Below, in pieces: positions 26,091-38,162 of a DNA stretch of 64,000 nucleotides. Both the position numbers and the translations under genes were made by a program. Each line of letters opens with the position of its first letter. The stretch's first letter is position 1. Origin of the DNA: Ciborinia camelliae (lineage: Eukaryota > Ascomycota > Leotiomycetes > Helotiales > Sclerotiniaceae); assembly GCA_025890175.1 (NCBI GenBank), contig JANPYM010000015.1, forward strand, positions 688,417 to 752,416. Direction: 5' to 3'. The notes under the pieces were generated by a model that was not told where the DNA came from, searched no databases, and saw only the letters and a list, made by a program, of their open reading frames with translations.

Positions 26091-26396
26091 GTGCACAACC
26101 CAGAGCAGCGAGCCGAGCGAGTTGTGTATCTCTGTTTCTTCGCCGTGGTAGATTCCACCAACCCAGAAAAATGCGGCGTCATCAGAAAACACGATGACTT
26201 CAACACAATGGAATTAGTGCAGCATTTAGAAGAACGAATCAAGGAATCCGGCAAAGGACTTGATCCTGGGATTGGAATCGGAAGCCGGAGCTTTGTACTT
26301 TTGACCAAAATGAAGGAAAAGCGATTTGTGAAAATAATGAAGAAAAATGTTGAGGGATGGACGGAGGTTGAATGTTATAAGTGGTCTAGTACTTGA
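26091..26396 (+). CDS. Hypothetical ORF, probable 3' exon or remnant
   Basis: The open frame has gene-like base use and motifs RVVYLCFFAVVD, FNTMELVQHLEERIKES and a charged C-terminus, ending at a TGA. It begins without an ATG; a CCCAG acceptor lies at about 26100. I could not find an upstream exon that joins in phase. Function unknown. Confidence 0.22.
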   Translation: MHNPEQRAERVVYLCFFAVVDSTNPEKCGVIRKHDDFNTMELVQHLEERIKESGKGLDPGIGIGSRSFVLLTKMKEKRFVKIMKKNVEGWTEVECYKWSST

Positions 26397-26493
26397 GAAA
26401 GATTCGAATGAGGAATATTCCTCATTAGTCAATAAGGGGTTGAAACAAATATTGAACTGTTTGTCGTATCACATTAACAACACACGTCATGCA

Positions 26494-27624
26494 TCACTCC
26501 GGCTCCTGGTCCTTCCATTTCTCCCTCATAGCCTCAACATCAAATCCACACAATTGCGCCCTCTTAACCACCTCTCTTGCTTTTCCCGTCACCGGCGCAT
26601 CTATCATCTTATTGTCCAACGTCCACGCCCCTTTCCCTTTCTTCTCAGCCTTCTCATCCGCAACCACTACTCGTATACCCCACTCTACTTCTTTCTCTCC
26701 TGGCGCAAATGCTTTCTGAACAATATCCACTTGGGAGGGGTGTATACATTGCTTTCCATTAAATCCAAGGCCTTTCCCTTGAAGAGATTCTTCTTCTAAT
26801 CGTGTTTGCCCCTCGCTTCCTCGATAAGAAGTACACACCAGGTCGATGGTGGACGGGATATTGAATGCTCGGGCACAGGTTGCTATATGACTTCTTGCAT
26901 ATAAAAATTCGTCTAGACTTGGTGTTCGTGTGATACTTAAATCTAATGAGAAATCCTCGGCCGCGAAGATTAACCCATGTAGATAGGGAGACGCTTGACA
27001 GATTGATGAGAGATTGATGAGAGACTGGGCTGATTCTATGAGGGCTAGGATTTTTATCGGGTTTGAAGAGGGTGAAGGGGTAGATGGGTGTCGCGATGGG
27101 AGGGTGTGACGAAGAATATCGTTTATAAAGTGGAGGTCGGAGGGCGAGTTTACTTTGGGTATTACGAGGGTATCTAAGTGTTGACTTTTGAGGACTTGGG
27201 TAAGATCTTGTAGCGCGAGGCCTGATGATACGGAGTTGATTCGTACGGCCAGCCTACCACATAGGGTTGTAGAATTAGTATATTTTCTCGACTCTTGAAG
27301 AGAGTATTATATGTAATGTTTGCATGAGAGAAATATCCGCAAAAGACATACTCTCCTACATCTTTCGGTCTTTCACCTCTCAGAAAATCCACTATATTGC
27401 TCCTCGCCATCTCCTTATTCGCCAACGTCACCGAGTCCTCCAAGTCATACGCGATAGAATCGACTTTGAGTCCTCGGGACTTCTCCAAGAACTTGGGCGA
27501 GGATGATGGCACTTATTCGAAGGTTAGCTGCCCATGGGGGAGCTTCCGCGCATGATGTTCAAATGGATAGCATACCATAAAGGAGAGCCCTTCGAAGGAC
27601 AGATGCTGCCGCGTTCCGTGACAT
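26494..27624 (-). CDS. CitE-like HpcH/HpaI aldolase/citrate lyase family protein
   Basis: Minus-strand exons 27624-27576, 27511-27352 and 27253-26494 give 322 residues. The first exon supplies MSRNAAASVLRRALLY, and splicing completes the family's N-terminal RRALLYVP...SSPK motif, which supports this start. Further conserved residues are Glu41/Asp42 in YDLEDSV, the Arg of VRINS, the Glu of LIESAQSL, the Asp of FAAEDFSLDL and the C-terminal NGKQCIHPSQV. These match the Mg- and CoA-ester-binding residues of CitE/HpcH TIM-barrel enzymes, so the site looks intact. Eukaryotic members include CLYBL (citramalyl-CoA lyase). The acyl-CoA substrate here is not determined. The N-terminus is Arg/Ala-rich and could be a mitochondrial presequence. 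Divergently transcribed from the NOV-like gene. Confidence 0.9.
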
Positions 27625-28687
27625 TGCTACATAAAGTATGAGGGTCAATTGGATGTTGAGATAGCTGGAGGCTGGAGGCTGGAGAACTTCAATGTTTCAA
27701 AATCGGTGGAGCTTTCGATTGATGTTGAACCTCGGTACCCCACACTCACTAACCGGGCTAGCTTTAATTTTTCGCGCGTAATAAGTGCACAGGCCAGCCA
27801 CCGCTTTCAAGGTAGCATTCCTTTCCCATATATCTTCGACCCTTCTATTATCACAATAATAAAATTTCTTCAAAATCGGATTCTATTGGGAGAAATAAAA
27901 GTCTGAATACGACTTGCTCTAGTCGCCATCACCCTTGAAGCAATGTCCGCCGGTGCTCTGCTTTAATACACCACGATGCAGCCAATCAAAAAGACCCCTT
28001 TGCCATACGTAGCATAGCTCCTACCTAGCTACACTGCGATCTAATTACATGTCGACTGAATAGCCTAATAAAGTTATCTGCATTCCGAGATACGTAGTTC
28101 CAGTAGGCTGATTTGTATTGGGATAATCTGGTTTCTGGTGTACATCGAACTGTGTATATTTAGTTTTAATGGTTTCAAAGGACTTCGAAAGTTCGAAACT
28201 AGTTCAGATAATTTACCAATCACTCATTCCTAGATTCAACACATGCTCATTTTGCATCCAGTCTAATTGTTTCCGCTTCTAGAACCACTTGATTTATCTG
28301 GAGAAGAGAAGGTTGCAATTTGCAGGATGCTGCGGGGTTCAATCAAATGCATCATCAGCTGAATCTGGAAGGTTGCAATACTATCCACAGCCATTATTTT
28401 AATCACAATACCAATTAAAAAACCATGCATTGTGCAATTTCAGATTGTTGATCCATTACGGTTGGTCCCAGGAGTTTGGTACTCGAATCCTTTGCACAAA
28501 ACAAGTTTCATTCTCTAACAGGCCCTTCGTTTGCATCTGTACGATTAGTGATGTGCAAAATCATTACAGCAACTGATAATCTTAGGTATTGGAAAAGTTT
28601 TCCACAGTAATATATTTATTCATCTATTTCCAGTTTCCAGTGCCCAGCTGTCCTTGACTCGCCTAGATTTGACCTTGCGGAAGCAAC
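27625..28687. other. Divergent intergenic region, 1.06 kb
   Basis: Lies between the CitE-like gene (-) and the NOV-like gene (+), so it should carry both promoters. AT-rich; no repeat array and no convincing gene. A GAAGGTTGCAAT motif occurs twice, near 28308 and 28368. Confidence 0.6.
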
Positions 28688-31600
28688 ATGCAAACCTATT
28701 CTCCAGAACAGCTCGAGGAAGCCGGGAAGTTTATCAACAAGTTGAAGATTGACAATGGAGGAATTACAAGAGAGGATCGAGAATGGCTAGAGCGAAAAAG
28801 GCCCGATGTCCTGAAATCATTCGATAATATCCGCCGGCAACTCGGAGCCTCGACTCAAATGTTTGTCTTCTGAACCTCAGATGCTGTTACTGTTGGGTTG
28901 CTTGGAATCATGTTTGCTAAGTTTTTACAGTTTGGCTGAACAGCTTTATCAAAAGTCTACCCGCTTTGTCTACGAGCTCATCCAAAATGCGGAAGACAAC
29001 AAGTATACAATCGCAACAGAGTCACCTTGTTTGTCTTTCACTCTCCAACCGGGTCGAGTTATCATAGATTCCAATGAAGATGGTTTTACTCAGAGGGACA
29101 TCAAAGCCATCTGCTCTATCGGCGAAAGCACCAAAGCCTCCATTCAAGGTTATATTGGGGAAAAGGGCATCGGTTTCAAGTCCGTTTTCAACGTTGCTCA
29201 TAAAGTCCACATCCAGTCTGGACCTTACTCTTTTGCGTTTGAATATCGCAAAGGAGATCGTGCTGATAATGGGCTTGGCATGGTTACACCGATAAATGAG
29301 AGTCGACATGAACTTCCCGATGATGTTCGAACAAGGACGATTTTATATCTTCATGAGGATGAGGACCAAGAAGCTCTGTGTCAAGATTTACTGAAATTGC
29401 CAGACACATTGTTACTGTTTCTCAAAAAATTACAGCGACTCACTATTAAATTTGAACTTCCTGATAAGGAGATCCAAAGCATCCAGTTTTCTCTGAGCTC
29501 AAACAAGAAAGGTCGCTTTGACAATATAGTTCAGATCAAGACTGCAGTCGCAGGTACGAAAAGCTCGGTCACACTCAAGAGCTTCTGGGTCAAGAAGCGC
29601 CGCGCTGCCAACCTCCCTGCAGACTCCGCTCGCCATGACATTCATGAAGCTGAAGTTGTCCTGGCCTTTCCTATTGACGAAAATGACGCACCAGTTATTG
29701 AAACCCAAGATGTTTTTGCGTTTCTTCCCTTGAGAAAAGTCGGATACAAGGTTAGTCATCCTCACGAATTTCTACTAGTTGAAGGCTCAACGTAACTCAA
29801 ACAATCAGTTCCTTATACAATCCGATTTCATCACCAAAGCCAGCCGAGAAGATATTGTAAATTCTGCTTGGAACAAAAGATTACTCGAGGAGGTAGTCAC
29901 AACATTTCGCAACGCAATCGATGGGCCCAATGGGTTTCTTGAGCACGATACACTTCGATATAGCTGGGTCAGATATATACCTACACACTTTATCGCAGAT
30001 GACTTTTGGGGACCCCTACAAGACCATTTATTTAAGGAACTTCGCACAGCTAAATTGTTTTACTCCATGGATGTGGATGAATCTTGCTGGGCACCCAATC
30101 AACTGCGAATTCTAGAAAAGAAATTCCAAGACGAACATGGAAAACCTCTAGTCTTAGATCTTATCTCGGGGGAAAATGCATACGTCTCGGAATTTTACGA
30201 TGTGGCTGTTGATATTCCTATCTTAGTCCGGATGGGAGCATCATATCTAGACAGCTTTGGATTTTTGCAAAGACTAGAACAAGACCTCACCAAAGCCAAA
30301 CACTCTCGGATGAAATCCACGCCTTCGGATAGCCACTGGCATACCCAGGTAGCAAGTCTCTTAATGGATATATGTCAGGTTGATAATGCAAAAAAGGAAA
30401 TGCAGAAGTTGAACATCATACCCCTTGACAATGGGAATTGGGCTCGTCCACTCAATGCGAGTATATTTTTCCCGATGTCGGGGGGTATTGTCATTCCGAA
30501 AGATCTACCCCTGAACTTGGTTGATAGTAAAGCGCTTGAAAATTCAAGTAGGATAAAGCTCTTCTCACAACTTGGAGTGACAGTATGTTCACCAAGACGA
30601 ATATTCCCTCTCATTCAGCAGCGATATCCCTCCGGAGGAAAAGGTTTCCAGCAAACAGATCTCCTGCATGATATCAAGTTCCTTTTCTGGCACCATGGAG
30701 AGCTCCCAGCTAGTAATTACCCAATAAAAATGTGGTTATCTAATGGCAAAAGCGATTTTGTAGGTTCCATCCAACAGGGGGGTTGGATTTATTGTCCTAA
30801 ATCCGACAACGAATACGCAGTAGTCAACTTGTTTGGATTGTGTGTGCCGGTCGAACTAAGAAACTCTAATATTATCAGCTACGTTGCGCCAAAATACTAC
30901 GAAGCTCTTGAATCCTGTGGCGTTCGAAATAAACGCACTGGAATTGAATGGTTCCGGTCTCTTGGAATCAAAGAGACTCCACAACTCCGTCGTAGAAGCT
31001 TTGGAAGCGAATCTTTGAGTCCGTCTGCAGAACTTAAGCACATTGCGGAAAACCTTCCAAAATTCCTCCTTGGAGTACTGCAGGCAAATTGGACACAGTA
31101 CATCAAGTCAGAAGAATGGGATGCCTTCTTTAAAGAAAAGAAAGTTCCCATACTTCCTTCGTCGACAATGATGCAACTAAAAACAACATATTTACCATTA
31201 CCAAAGCTCAAGGCTATTGCTTCAAGTCTGGAGCTAGAAGAATCTTTTGGCTTTTTACAAGAGTTAGATGGTATATCTGATGTCGATTTTAACAAATGGG
31301 AATTCCTGAAACGATTCGGGGTTGGGGTGGATGAGGATGTTTCGTTTTGGCTGACGTTGCTGAAACTAGCCCAACAGAAAATTTCACCCAGCCCCCATGT
31401 TGTCTTCAAAATATACTCACACCTACAGAACTATGACAACGAGTCAGATATCACAAAAATCAAGTGAGTCACTCTGTCCTAGAATTATCCTAGCATAATC
31501 TGACCAACAATTAGGAAAAGCTTCGAATCCCACATGGTGTTTGTTCCCATCGCCAATTCTGGAGGTGTGTGGGTGTGGATAATTATTAGTTCGTGTGTAT

Positions 31601-33904
31601 GGAATGGCCCTGAGTGGTTTGAATATTTTCCTCGCCTTCAATCTATCAAAGAGTATTGGAGACTACAAGCTTTTTTTGTAAATACTCTCGAAGTTTCGGA
31701 TGCCACATTATACCATTTTCTGGATTACCTGAATGATATTAAAGTATTACACAAATACAATACCAACGAAGAGGAAGCAAAGATTTCCTTGTTATATGGT
31801 AAGTTCAATGAATTAACTAAGGAAGGTACAAGTATCGAAGAGACCACAACACTAAGGTATGTATTTTAGACACCAGATCAAAAGATTTATTACTGATCGA
31901 ACAGATCGCGGATCGAGAATCTCAGACTTCTTTACTACCCTCCAAACAAGTCATGGCATGCCCCATCATCCTGCATTTGGGCACCAGATGAGATTCAGCT
32001 CCCGGAGAAGATTTCCATTGCCACCGAATACAAAACGCAACGCATTTTCTTTCAGAAAGTGTTAGGAATTAGGAAGCCAGACGTTGAAATGCATATTCTT
32101 GCACTCCAGAAACACGCTCTCGAGGATCCCGACAAGAAAAGTATCCTGGGCGAGTTGAAAAACATCTGTGCGCTCAATCCGGTCGGGTCTGTACTACGAG
32201 CCAAACTTTCCCAATGCAAGTTCTTGCCAGTATACCGTCCGTCAGAAGGAATTGAATGGATGGACAGCAGTGATAGTTTTGCAATCGTCGATCGTAAAGA
32301 GTACGGTGACATTTTCAAAAACAAGATAAATATGCTTGACTTTTCACTAGAGGAAGTTCATTCCATAAATATAATACTGGTTGGCCTTGGGCTTGAAGAA
32401 AGATACATATCAAGAGCTGTTAAGGAAGAGACCAAGATCGGAAATGGGCTACTAAACGATACACTCACGAAGGATTTAAGAAGAAAGGCTTATGGCATTT
32501 GCCGGTGAGTTATGTGTTATCGGGGCGTGCCGCGTTCCAGACATTCATTTTCTGACCTGTAATTCAAGGTATGCCGCCCATTACGGAAGTAATGATGTTA
32601 TCTCTGCCTACGGCTTACTGCAGACTCTTGAAGTCTTCACCAGCGACAGTATTACCAAGGAGGTTTCCATCGTTCAGAATAACAATAAAACATCAATTAA
32701 GGTACACACGGCATTCTTACATATTGTACAAGATGACGATCGACTTAAACTTTACGTTCCCAAGGAACAACGGCAAAGAGAAGTCTGTCTTTCGCGCCAG
32801 CTACCCATTGAATTGCTCAAGCACCTTGGCGTCCCTAACCTTGGCAAGGGAGCCGAATTAGGCTCTGTCATTACCGCTACTAGCTCCTTTGCCGTGGATG
32901 CGATTCTCGATTCTGATGGGATCATCCAAGTACCTGGAATCTCCCCCCCAGAAGATTATAATGAACGCAAACCAACAATGTTTGACGCTTCTGAGAATAC
33001 TGTTAGTTCAGCAATTAATAGCGATTCAGACATTAAAACGTCACTCAAGTCCCAGTATCGTGCCGGGTTCTCTGCCGAGGACCATCATCTTCGAGTCGAG
33101 TCCATTGATGGGTCTCTTAGGACTCCGGCTACCTCTGGCTCATACATCCCTAGGATATCCCATGAGCAACTCCACCTCTTCAAAGAACTTCTCGACGCAG
33201 TCATTAAACAAGCCCGAAGTACCAGGGGTATTCCAACCGCTGGCAATTTTCTGATAGCCCCCATCTCTGCTGATGCTTCTATCGAAATCGAGCCGGCTAT
33301 CAGTTCGACTGTGCCTGGAGAAGGTTTGTTCAAGATTGGTGTAGCTGGAGAATTATTTGTACGTGCGAAAATTTTGCTTGTGTCTTTTATATTCGCTAAC
33401 TTAGTCAAGATGTTTGAAGTACTGAAGAACCTCGGTTTACCCCTTTTCGGCCTCGAAAATTGGAGGAGCACGATCCGACATCGAATAACTGTACATGACG
33501 AATACAAAGACATGCCTCCCTGGAGCGGTTCTGAAACTTCAGATATCGTATATGAGGACCACGACCAAAGATTAACTGAATTGCTTGTCGCAAATAACTA
33601 CTTCAGTTATGCCGGAGAATCTAATGGAAGACCAAAATTTGCACGATCTCCCACATACTATATCGAGGTCAAAACAACACCTGGAGCACTCAATACTCCA
33701 TTCTATTGTAGCCAAGGTCAATTCGATAGGATGGAAAACATGAAACTCCAAGCCCATCAATCACTGAACGAGGTTTACTTGATTGCTAGAGTTTTCAAAC
33801 TTGGGGCTTCCGGTATGGGATTTAAATTGTATGTAGACCCTGCAGAATTACGGAGGAAGGGACAGCTCAGGTTCACAGCGGATAAGTATGTTATAACAAC
33901 ATAA
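28688..33904 (+). CDS. NO VEIN-like GHKL ATPase with C-terminal DUF3883
   Basis: Seven exons (28688-28860, 28931-29750, 29809-31463, 31515-31856, 31905-32504, 32569-33358, 33410-33904) join in frame to 1,624 residues. The 51-nt sixth intron is a multiple of three and could be retained. A GHKL/Hsp90-type ATP site follows a short N-terminal domain: Glu73 and Asn77 in ELIQNAED, DSNEDGF (104-110) and GEKGIGFKS (134-142). The long middle resembles NO VEIN/sacsin-type proteins (SSCVWNGPEWF and, across the exon 4-5 join, SSCIWAPDE). The C-terminal domain holds YYIEVKTTPG, with IEVK at 1545-1548, the signature of DUF3883 (NO VEIN C-terminal), a restriction-endonuclease-like fold. Plant NO VEIN is nuclear and developmental; fungal members are uncharacterised. 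Family assignment is firm, function open. Confidence 0.9.
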
Positions 33905-34630
33905 GAATTTCTTTTGTTAGGAGATTTGGAAGGGGTTTGATTCTACTGGAGTCTAGTCGCAATGAATATGATAACTTTTCTCTTGGGCTGCTATTCGGTA
34001 GATCCCTTCCTAACAGAGGTTGTGGTTTATTAAGCCTCGAGGATAAAAAATCGTTTTGCCAATCAATCATCATCATATCAGTATTATATCGTCAGCATCA
34101 TAGCATTATATCGTCAGCATCATGCCATATCATATCATCTAATATCATATCACATCATCAGACATATTAACCTGAGCCAGTTTGAACTACCAATTGCCGT
34201 TCCCATATCATAAATTCATCATGGCGAGGATACTTCAGAGAATGGTCTTGGATGAGTTGAAGTCAAACATCACCAGAAAACAAATGCTCAATTAAAGCTC
34301 AACCTGAGACGAGGAGAAATTTTCTCAGACTGTACTGTACAACTTATAGCTGCTGAGTACAACGGTAGTACCGATCTTATCTGTACGTGGATTTCACAGA
34401 AAGATAAATCTGAAACGATAGTTCCCTTGCATCAATTCCGTCCCCATAAATCCGTAATTCCGTGGCACCAAAAGCTGCGATGCAGTATATATCCCCTCGC
34501 TCCTCTCTTTAATTTTTCACCTATATAGTGAATTTCATACCAAGATTCACGATACAAACACGCTTCCCCCCTTTGAATATTCTTGTCTTCAGCATCTATT
34601 TCGGGACTGTTGGTCCAACAATTCCTCGCC
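33905..34630. other. Intergenic spacer with short direct repeats
   Basis: Holds a 19-nt direct repeat ATTATATCGTCAGCATCAT (two copies near 34083-34123) followed by ATATC/ATCAT runs to about 34160. The right half should be the GFA gene promoter. No gene seen. Confidence 0.6.
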
Positions 34631-35406
34631 ATGTTTTCCGCCGAGCCCAAAACAACAACCCGTACTTATGAGCCCTTATCCCGGGAAATCTTGACACGAG
34701 TCGAGGAGACTTCGGCCGAGGAACGGACTACGCATGAAGGGGGCTGCCATTGTGGTGACATTACTGTTTGTCTTCTTATTTCAGATTAATCATATAGTAT
34801 TGAACTTTGTGGGGGAAGGCATATGAAAAGAACCCACTAATAATAGTCAGTTCACTGTAACACTTAAGTGGCCATTTCCAAAATATCCCGTCAATTCCTG
34901 CACTTGTTCGATATGTGTCCAGAATGGATATCTAATGGTTTATCCCATGAGGGAGGACGTGAAATTCTTCGATGGTAAGGCCATGTTCCGTCTGCAACAT
35001 TTCCAAACTCTGTTTCCTCTTTCACTCCTTCTCCAACTAGACATTCATGGAATAAGTCTAATAAAGTAACAGATTCAGAGGGAAAAATGGGCTCTTATAA
35101 ATGTGGAAAGAAGACCGTAGATCATAGGTTCTGCAAAGCCTGCGGAAGTAGTATCATGGTTGATCTGAACCGACCAACTGTCTTTGGGGAAACTGATCCT
35201 AGAAAAGATATGGTGGCCATCAATGTAAGTTTGAAATTTTTCTAAGTTTCTTCCTGTTCGATTCTGCGTGTACGCGATGGTTTGGAAAGCTTAGGGAATC
35301 AATGTGATCCGGTTTACTGACCAGAGGTGAATAGGTCCGAACCTTCAAGAACATTGATCTTGATCAAATGAGTTATACCCATTTCGATGGGAAGAATCTC
35401 CTTTAA
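34631..35406 (+). CDS. GFA-family (CENP-V/GFA domain) protein
   Basis: Exons 34631-34765, 34851-34974, 35073-35224 and 35335-35406 give 160 residues; all joins are in frame. The zinc ligands of the GFA fold are visible: Cys39 and Cys41 in GGCHCGD, Cys62, Cys64 and Cys67 in SCTCSIC, and Cys107 and Cys110 in RFCKACGSS. The family is named after bacterial glutathione-dependent formaldehyde-activating enzyme. Most fungal members are of unknown substrate and some sit in secondary-metabolite loci. Length is typical for a one-domain member. The first in-frame ATG is used. The broken thioredoxin-reductase-like gene lies 680 bp downstream on the same strand. Confidence 0.88.
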
Positions 35407-36087
35407 TCCGGCATTTTTCCTCCTTGCGATACTTAAAGAAGTGGTTCCATGTGTCGGATTTTTATATAGAAATATCTTGAAAGATTTCGTCTCAAGTTAA
35501 GATAATATGACTGTCTTATCTAGAATTATCCTTTATTTGATTACTCGACTCCATGTTAGAGATTTCCAAGAGTGTTGATAGAGATGTGGTTTTAGGAATC
35601 TATTATCAAAGTAAAACAATGAGAATTTACATCATTACCAGTTCAGGCTTAAGTTAGTATGTGTTGACAACTTTTGGAGGCAAGTGTCTGCAAATCTTAT
35701 GAACGGAGAATTGATCCGTGAGGCGTAGCATATCTCATATGTGGGTTCAACCAACAGTTATAATTCTTCTAAAAAGAGTAGAAAGAAAGAATTGCCTTTG
35801 CAACATTTCATTCTGTGTCTCAATAATACAGCAATACGTGTCAAAGACTCGGAATTCGTTGGGTGAATCGATCAATAATATTTCATGCACTTTGAATGAT
35901 CAATTATTTAGCCTTCCCAGATTTCTTCTTTTTTCTAACTCGTGTAGCAACAATACATATAATCTTAAGTTTTTTATATAGCATTAGCTGAAGTTGACAA
36001 AGTAGAACTGCTCTCCTTTCCCGATTTGAATCTTGAATCATATAATTCATTCTTTCGAAACAAATCATCACGTACATATCAACAAAA
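35407..36087. other. Intergenic spacer upstream of the reductase-like gene
   Basis: AT-rich; should hold the GFA 3' end and the promoter of the next gene. I see no gene or array. Confidence 0.6.
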
Positions 36088-37094
36088 ATGTCCCCATTTG
36101 ACGTCCTCATCATCGGCGGTGGCCCAGCAGGGTTAACCGCAGCTTCAACTCTTGCCCGTCAACTCCACACAGCAGTTGTGTTTGACTCTGGCGAATATCG
36201 CAACCTTGAAGCATCCTACATGCACATGGTCTTGACTTGGGACCACAAGAGTCCAAAGCTCTTTCGAAGTTCGGCAAGACAGGAGATCGAGAACAATTAC
36301 AACACTATTAAGTTCGAGGATGTCGAGGTTATGACTGTCAAGCAGACCGAGACTGGATTTGAGCTTGCCGATGAAAACGGAAAGACGTGGTTGGGAAAGA
36401 AACTCATCCTGGTTACTGGATCTGCAAATAATTTTCCAGAAGTTTCTGGCTAAAAGGAGTGTTGGGGGACAGGAATGTAAGTCACGGTCACCCAAAATAC
36501 GTGCTTTGACTGATGAAAATAAGCTTCCATTGTCTTTTCTGCCACGGATATGAGGAACGAGACTCGCCATCTTCTGGCGTTCTCGCACTTCAATCACAAG
36601 CATGCTTTCAGATGGCAATCCACATGGCGGAGACTGCAAGTTCTATGAGTCAAAAAGTCACCATCTACACGAACGGCGCCGAGGCCCTCGGGGAAGAAAT
36701 TAGTACCGTTCTCAAATCCTCGTCCAAGCCCTCCAACAAATTCGCCGTTGATTCTCGCAAGATTGCAAGCCTCGTCAAGGGAGACCAGGGAGCCGAAGTA
36801 ATCTTGAACTTTGAGGATGGCACCACGAAAACTGAATCCTTTCTTACCCACAGCCCTAACACTCACACTAAAGGCCCATTTGCAGAGCAGCTTGGTTTGA
36901 AGCTTACGCAAACTGGTGATATTGATGCGCCTGCTCCGTTCTTCGCCACAAGCGTTAGAGGCGTATTTGCTGCCGGTGACTCTATCACTCCATATAAGGT
37001 GATCAATGGTGCTTTGTCGAGTGGTTGTAATGCAGCTGTCGCCGCTTCGGCCCAGCTCAGAGCGGAAGACTTGGGGCATCAACCCTTCTTTTGA
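36088..37094 (+). pseudogene. Thioredoxin-reductase-like (GliT-type) oxidoreductase with in-frame stop
   Basis: Exon 1 36088-36476 and exon 2 36524-37094 join at a normal 47-nt intron in phase 2 to 320 codons, the usual length. Codon 122 (36451-36453) is TAA. The family has an aromatic residue there, in the stretch leading to CWGTG. Everything around it is intact: the FAD motif GGGPAGL near the N-terminus, LHTAVVFDSGEYRN, the redox pair in HCLFCHGYEE just after the intron, VTIYTNGAE, and the C-terminal FAD-binding RGVFAAGDS followed by a normal stop. The closest relatives I recognise are fungal FAD-dependent dithiol oxidases of the GliT type, which form disulfides in small metabolites. The stop removes the redox cysteines. 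No alternative splice in phase avoids it. Recent loss, strain polymorphism or sequencing error are all possible. Confidence 0.85.
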
Positions 37095-38162
37095 AAAGGC
37101 TTGGAGAAAAGTCTGGATCCTGTGAATTGAGATTTATAGTTAGTTTATTTACTGTCTCCGTAGATATTTTTGCTTCTGGATTCTACCGCGGTGTAGCACT
37201 GTAGCAAACGTTTATCAAATAATGCGAAGATCTTGTGTGGTGTGGTGATTTTGACCACTGTCTGTGTGAAACATTCATTACCCAGTCTTAGTTTCCAAGT
37301 TTCCATAGGTATTTCTATATATTGCAGTATGATATCGGATGGGGCAGTTCGGCACAGGTACATATGTAGTGGCCCTGTTTGTGCTGTGTTACATAATACG
37401 AAGAAGCGACTGAATTCGGACTACCAGGAAAAACATACAATACTTTCTTTGGCCGTCATTAAAGTCTCGCTTGACTATATGGAGAGCAATATTCCTAGTA
37501 AAATGTGCAATTACATATTCAGGGGGAGGAGATTTCAAGGAGACAGAGAGATGCGTGCTTTTGTTGTACAATAAACTCCACCTAAGCATAGGTACCAAAT
37601 ATTTCATTCCCTCCTCTCTTCCTTCCTTCCTTCCTTCCATCCCCCCTTTTCTTCCGATGAAGAAAATTTCCAAAAAAAACAATAAAATAAAATAAAAATA
37701 AAAATAAAAATCAAATACATTTTATTAAGAAAATCCTAAAATCCTAAATACCTAAATACCTATCTCCCTAACTAACTAGTGAACTAAGAACCAAAAATCC
37801 AAAATCCCAAATCCCGAATCCCAAATCCCCCGAGAAATATCTGACCCGAAAATAGAAAATAAAGTGAGCCCGTAACCCCATCCCATCCCATCCAACATAA
37901 CCAATACAACATAAAACAACAAAACATAAAACCAATCCGATTTTCTCCCTCCCTCTCCCTCCCCCTCTCCCTCCTCTCTCAACTCCTGCCTATAACATAG
38001 ATGTAGACATAGATATAAAAATATAGTACAACGCGAGTGACAATATGAAAAACCGATTCATCCCCGAGGTCCTTTGATGTGTGACCTTGTTCGCTTTCTT
38101 GATTACTCCATTGATTCCTCCATTGATTCCTCCATTGATTCCTCCATTGATTCCATTCAACC
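37095..38162. other. Intergenic region between convergent genes
   Basis: No gene. Contains TTCC repeats (37617-37640), AAATA runs (37678-37712), AATCCCA units (37798-37830), CCATCC and CTCCCTCTC tracts (37878-37980) and a 12-mer array at 38106-38156. Should hold the 3' ends of both flanking transcripts. Confidence 0.7.
38106..38156. repeat. 12-nt tandem repeat (CTCCATTGATTC), four copies
   Basis: Four near-perfect head-to-tail copies of CTCCATTGATTC end immediately before the stop codon of the FAD oxidase, in its likely 3' untranslated region. Confidence 0.93.

Larger units (their letters stand above)
24472..26493. other. Intergenic region with unresolved ORFs
   Basis: No firm gene. Three stretches translate to protein-like sequence but none forms a complete model: a plus-strand set at 24903-25408 in two frames, a minus ORF at 25651-25932 and a plus ORF at 26091-26396 (the last two are listed separately). 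They may be remnants of one or more decayed genes. The left end holds the 3' end of the surface-protein transcript. Confidence 0.45.

Noticed and set aside
33359..33409. Retention of the 51-nt segment in the NOV-like gene as coding sequence
   Set aside because: It is open and a multiple of three, but has a GTACGT donor, a GCTAAC branch site and an AAG acceptor, and interrupts the GELF...MFEVLK block, so I treat it as an intron.
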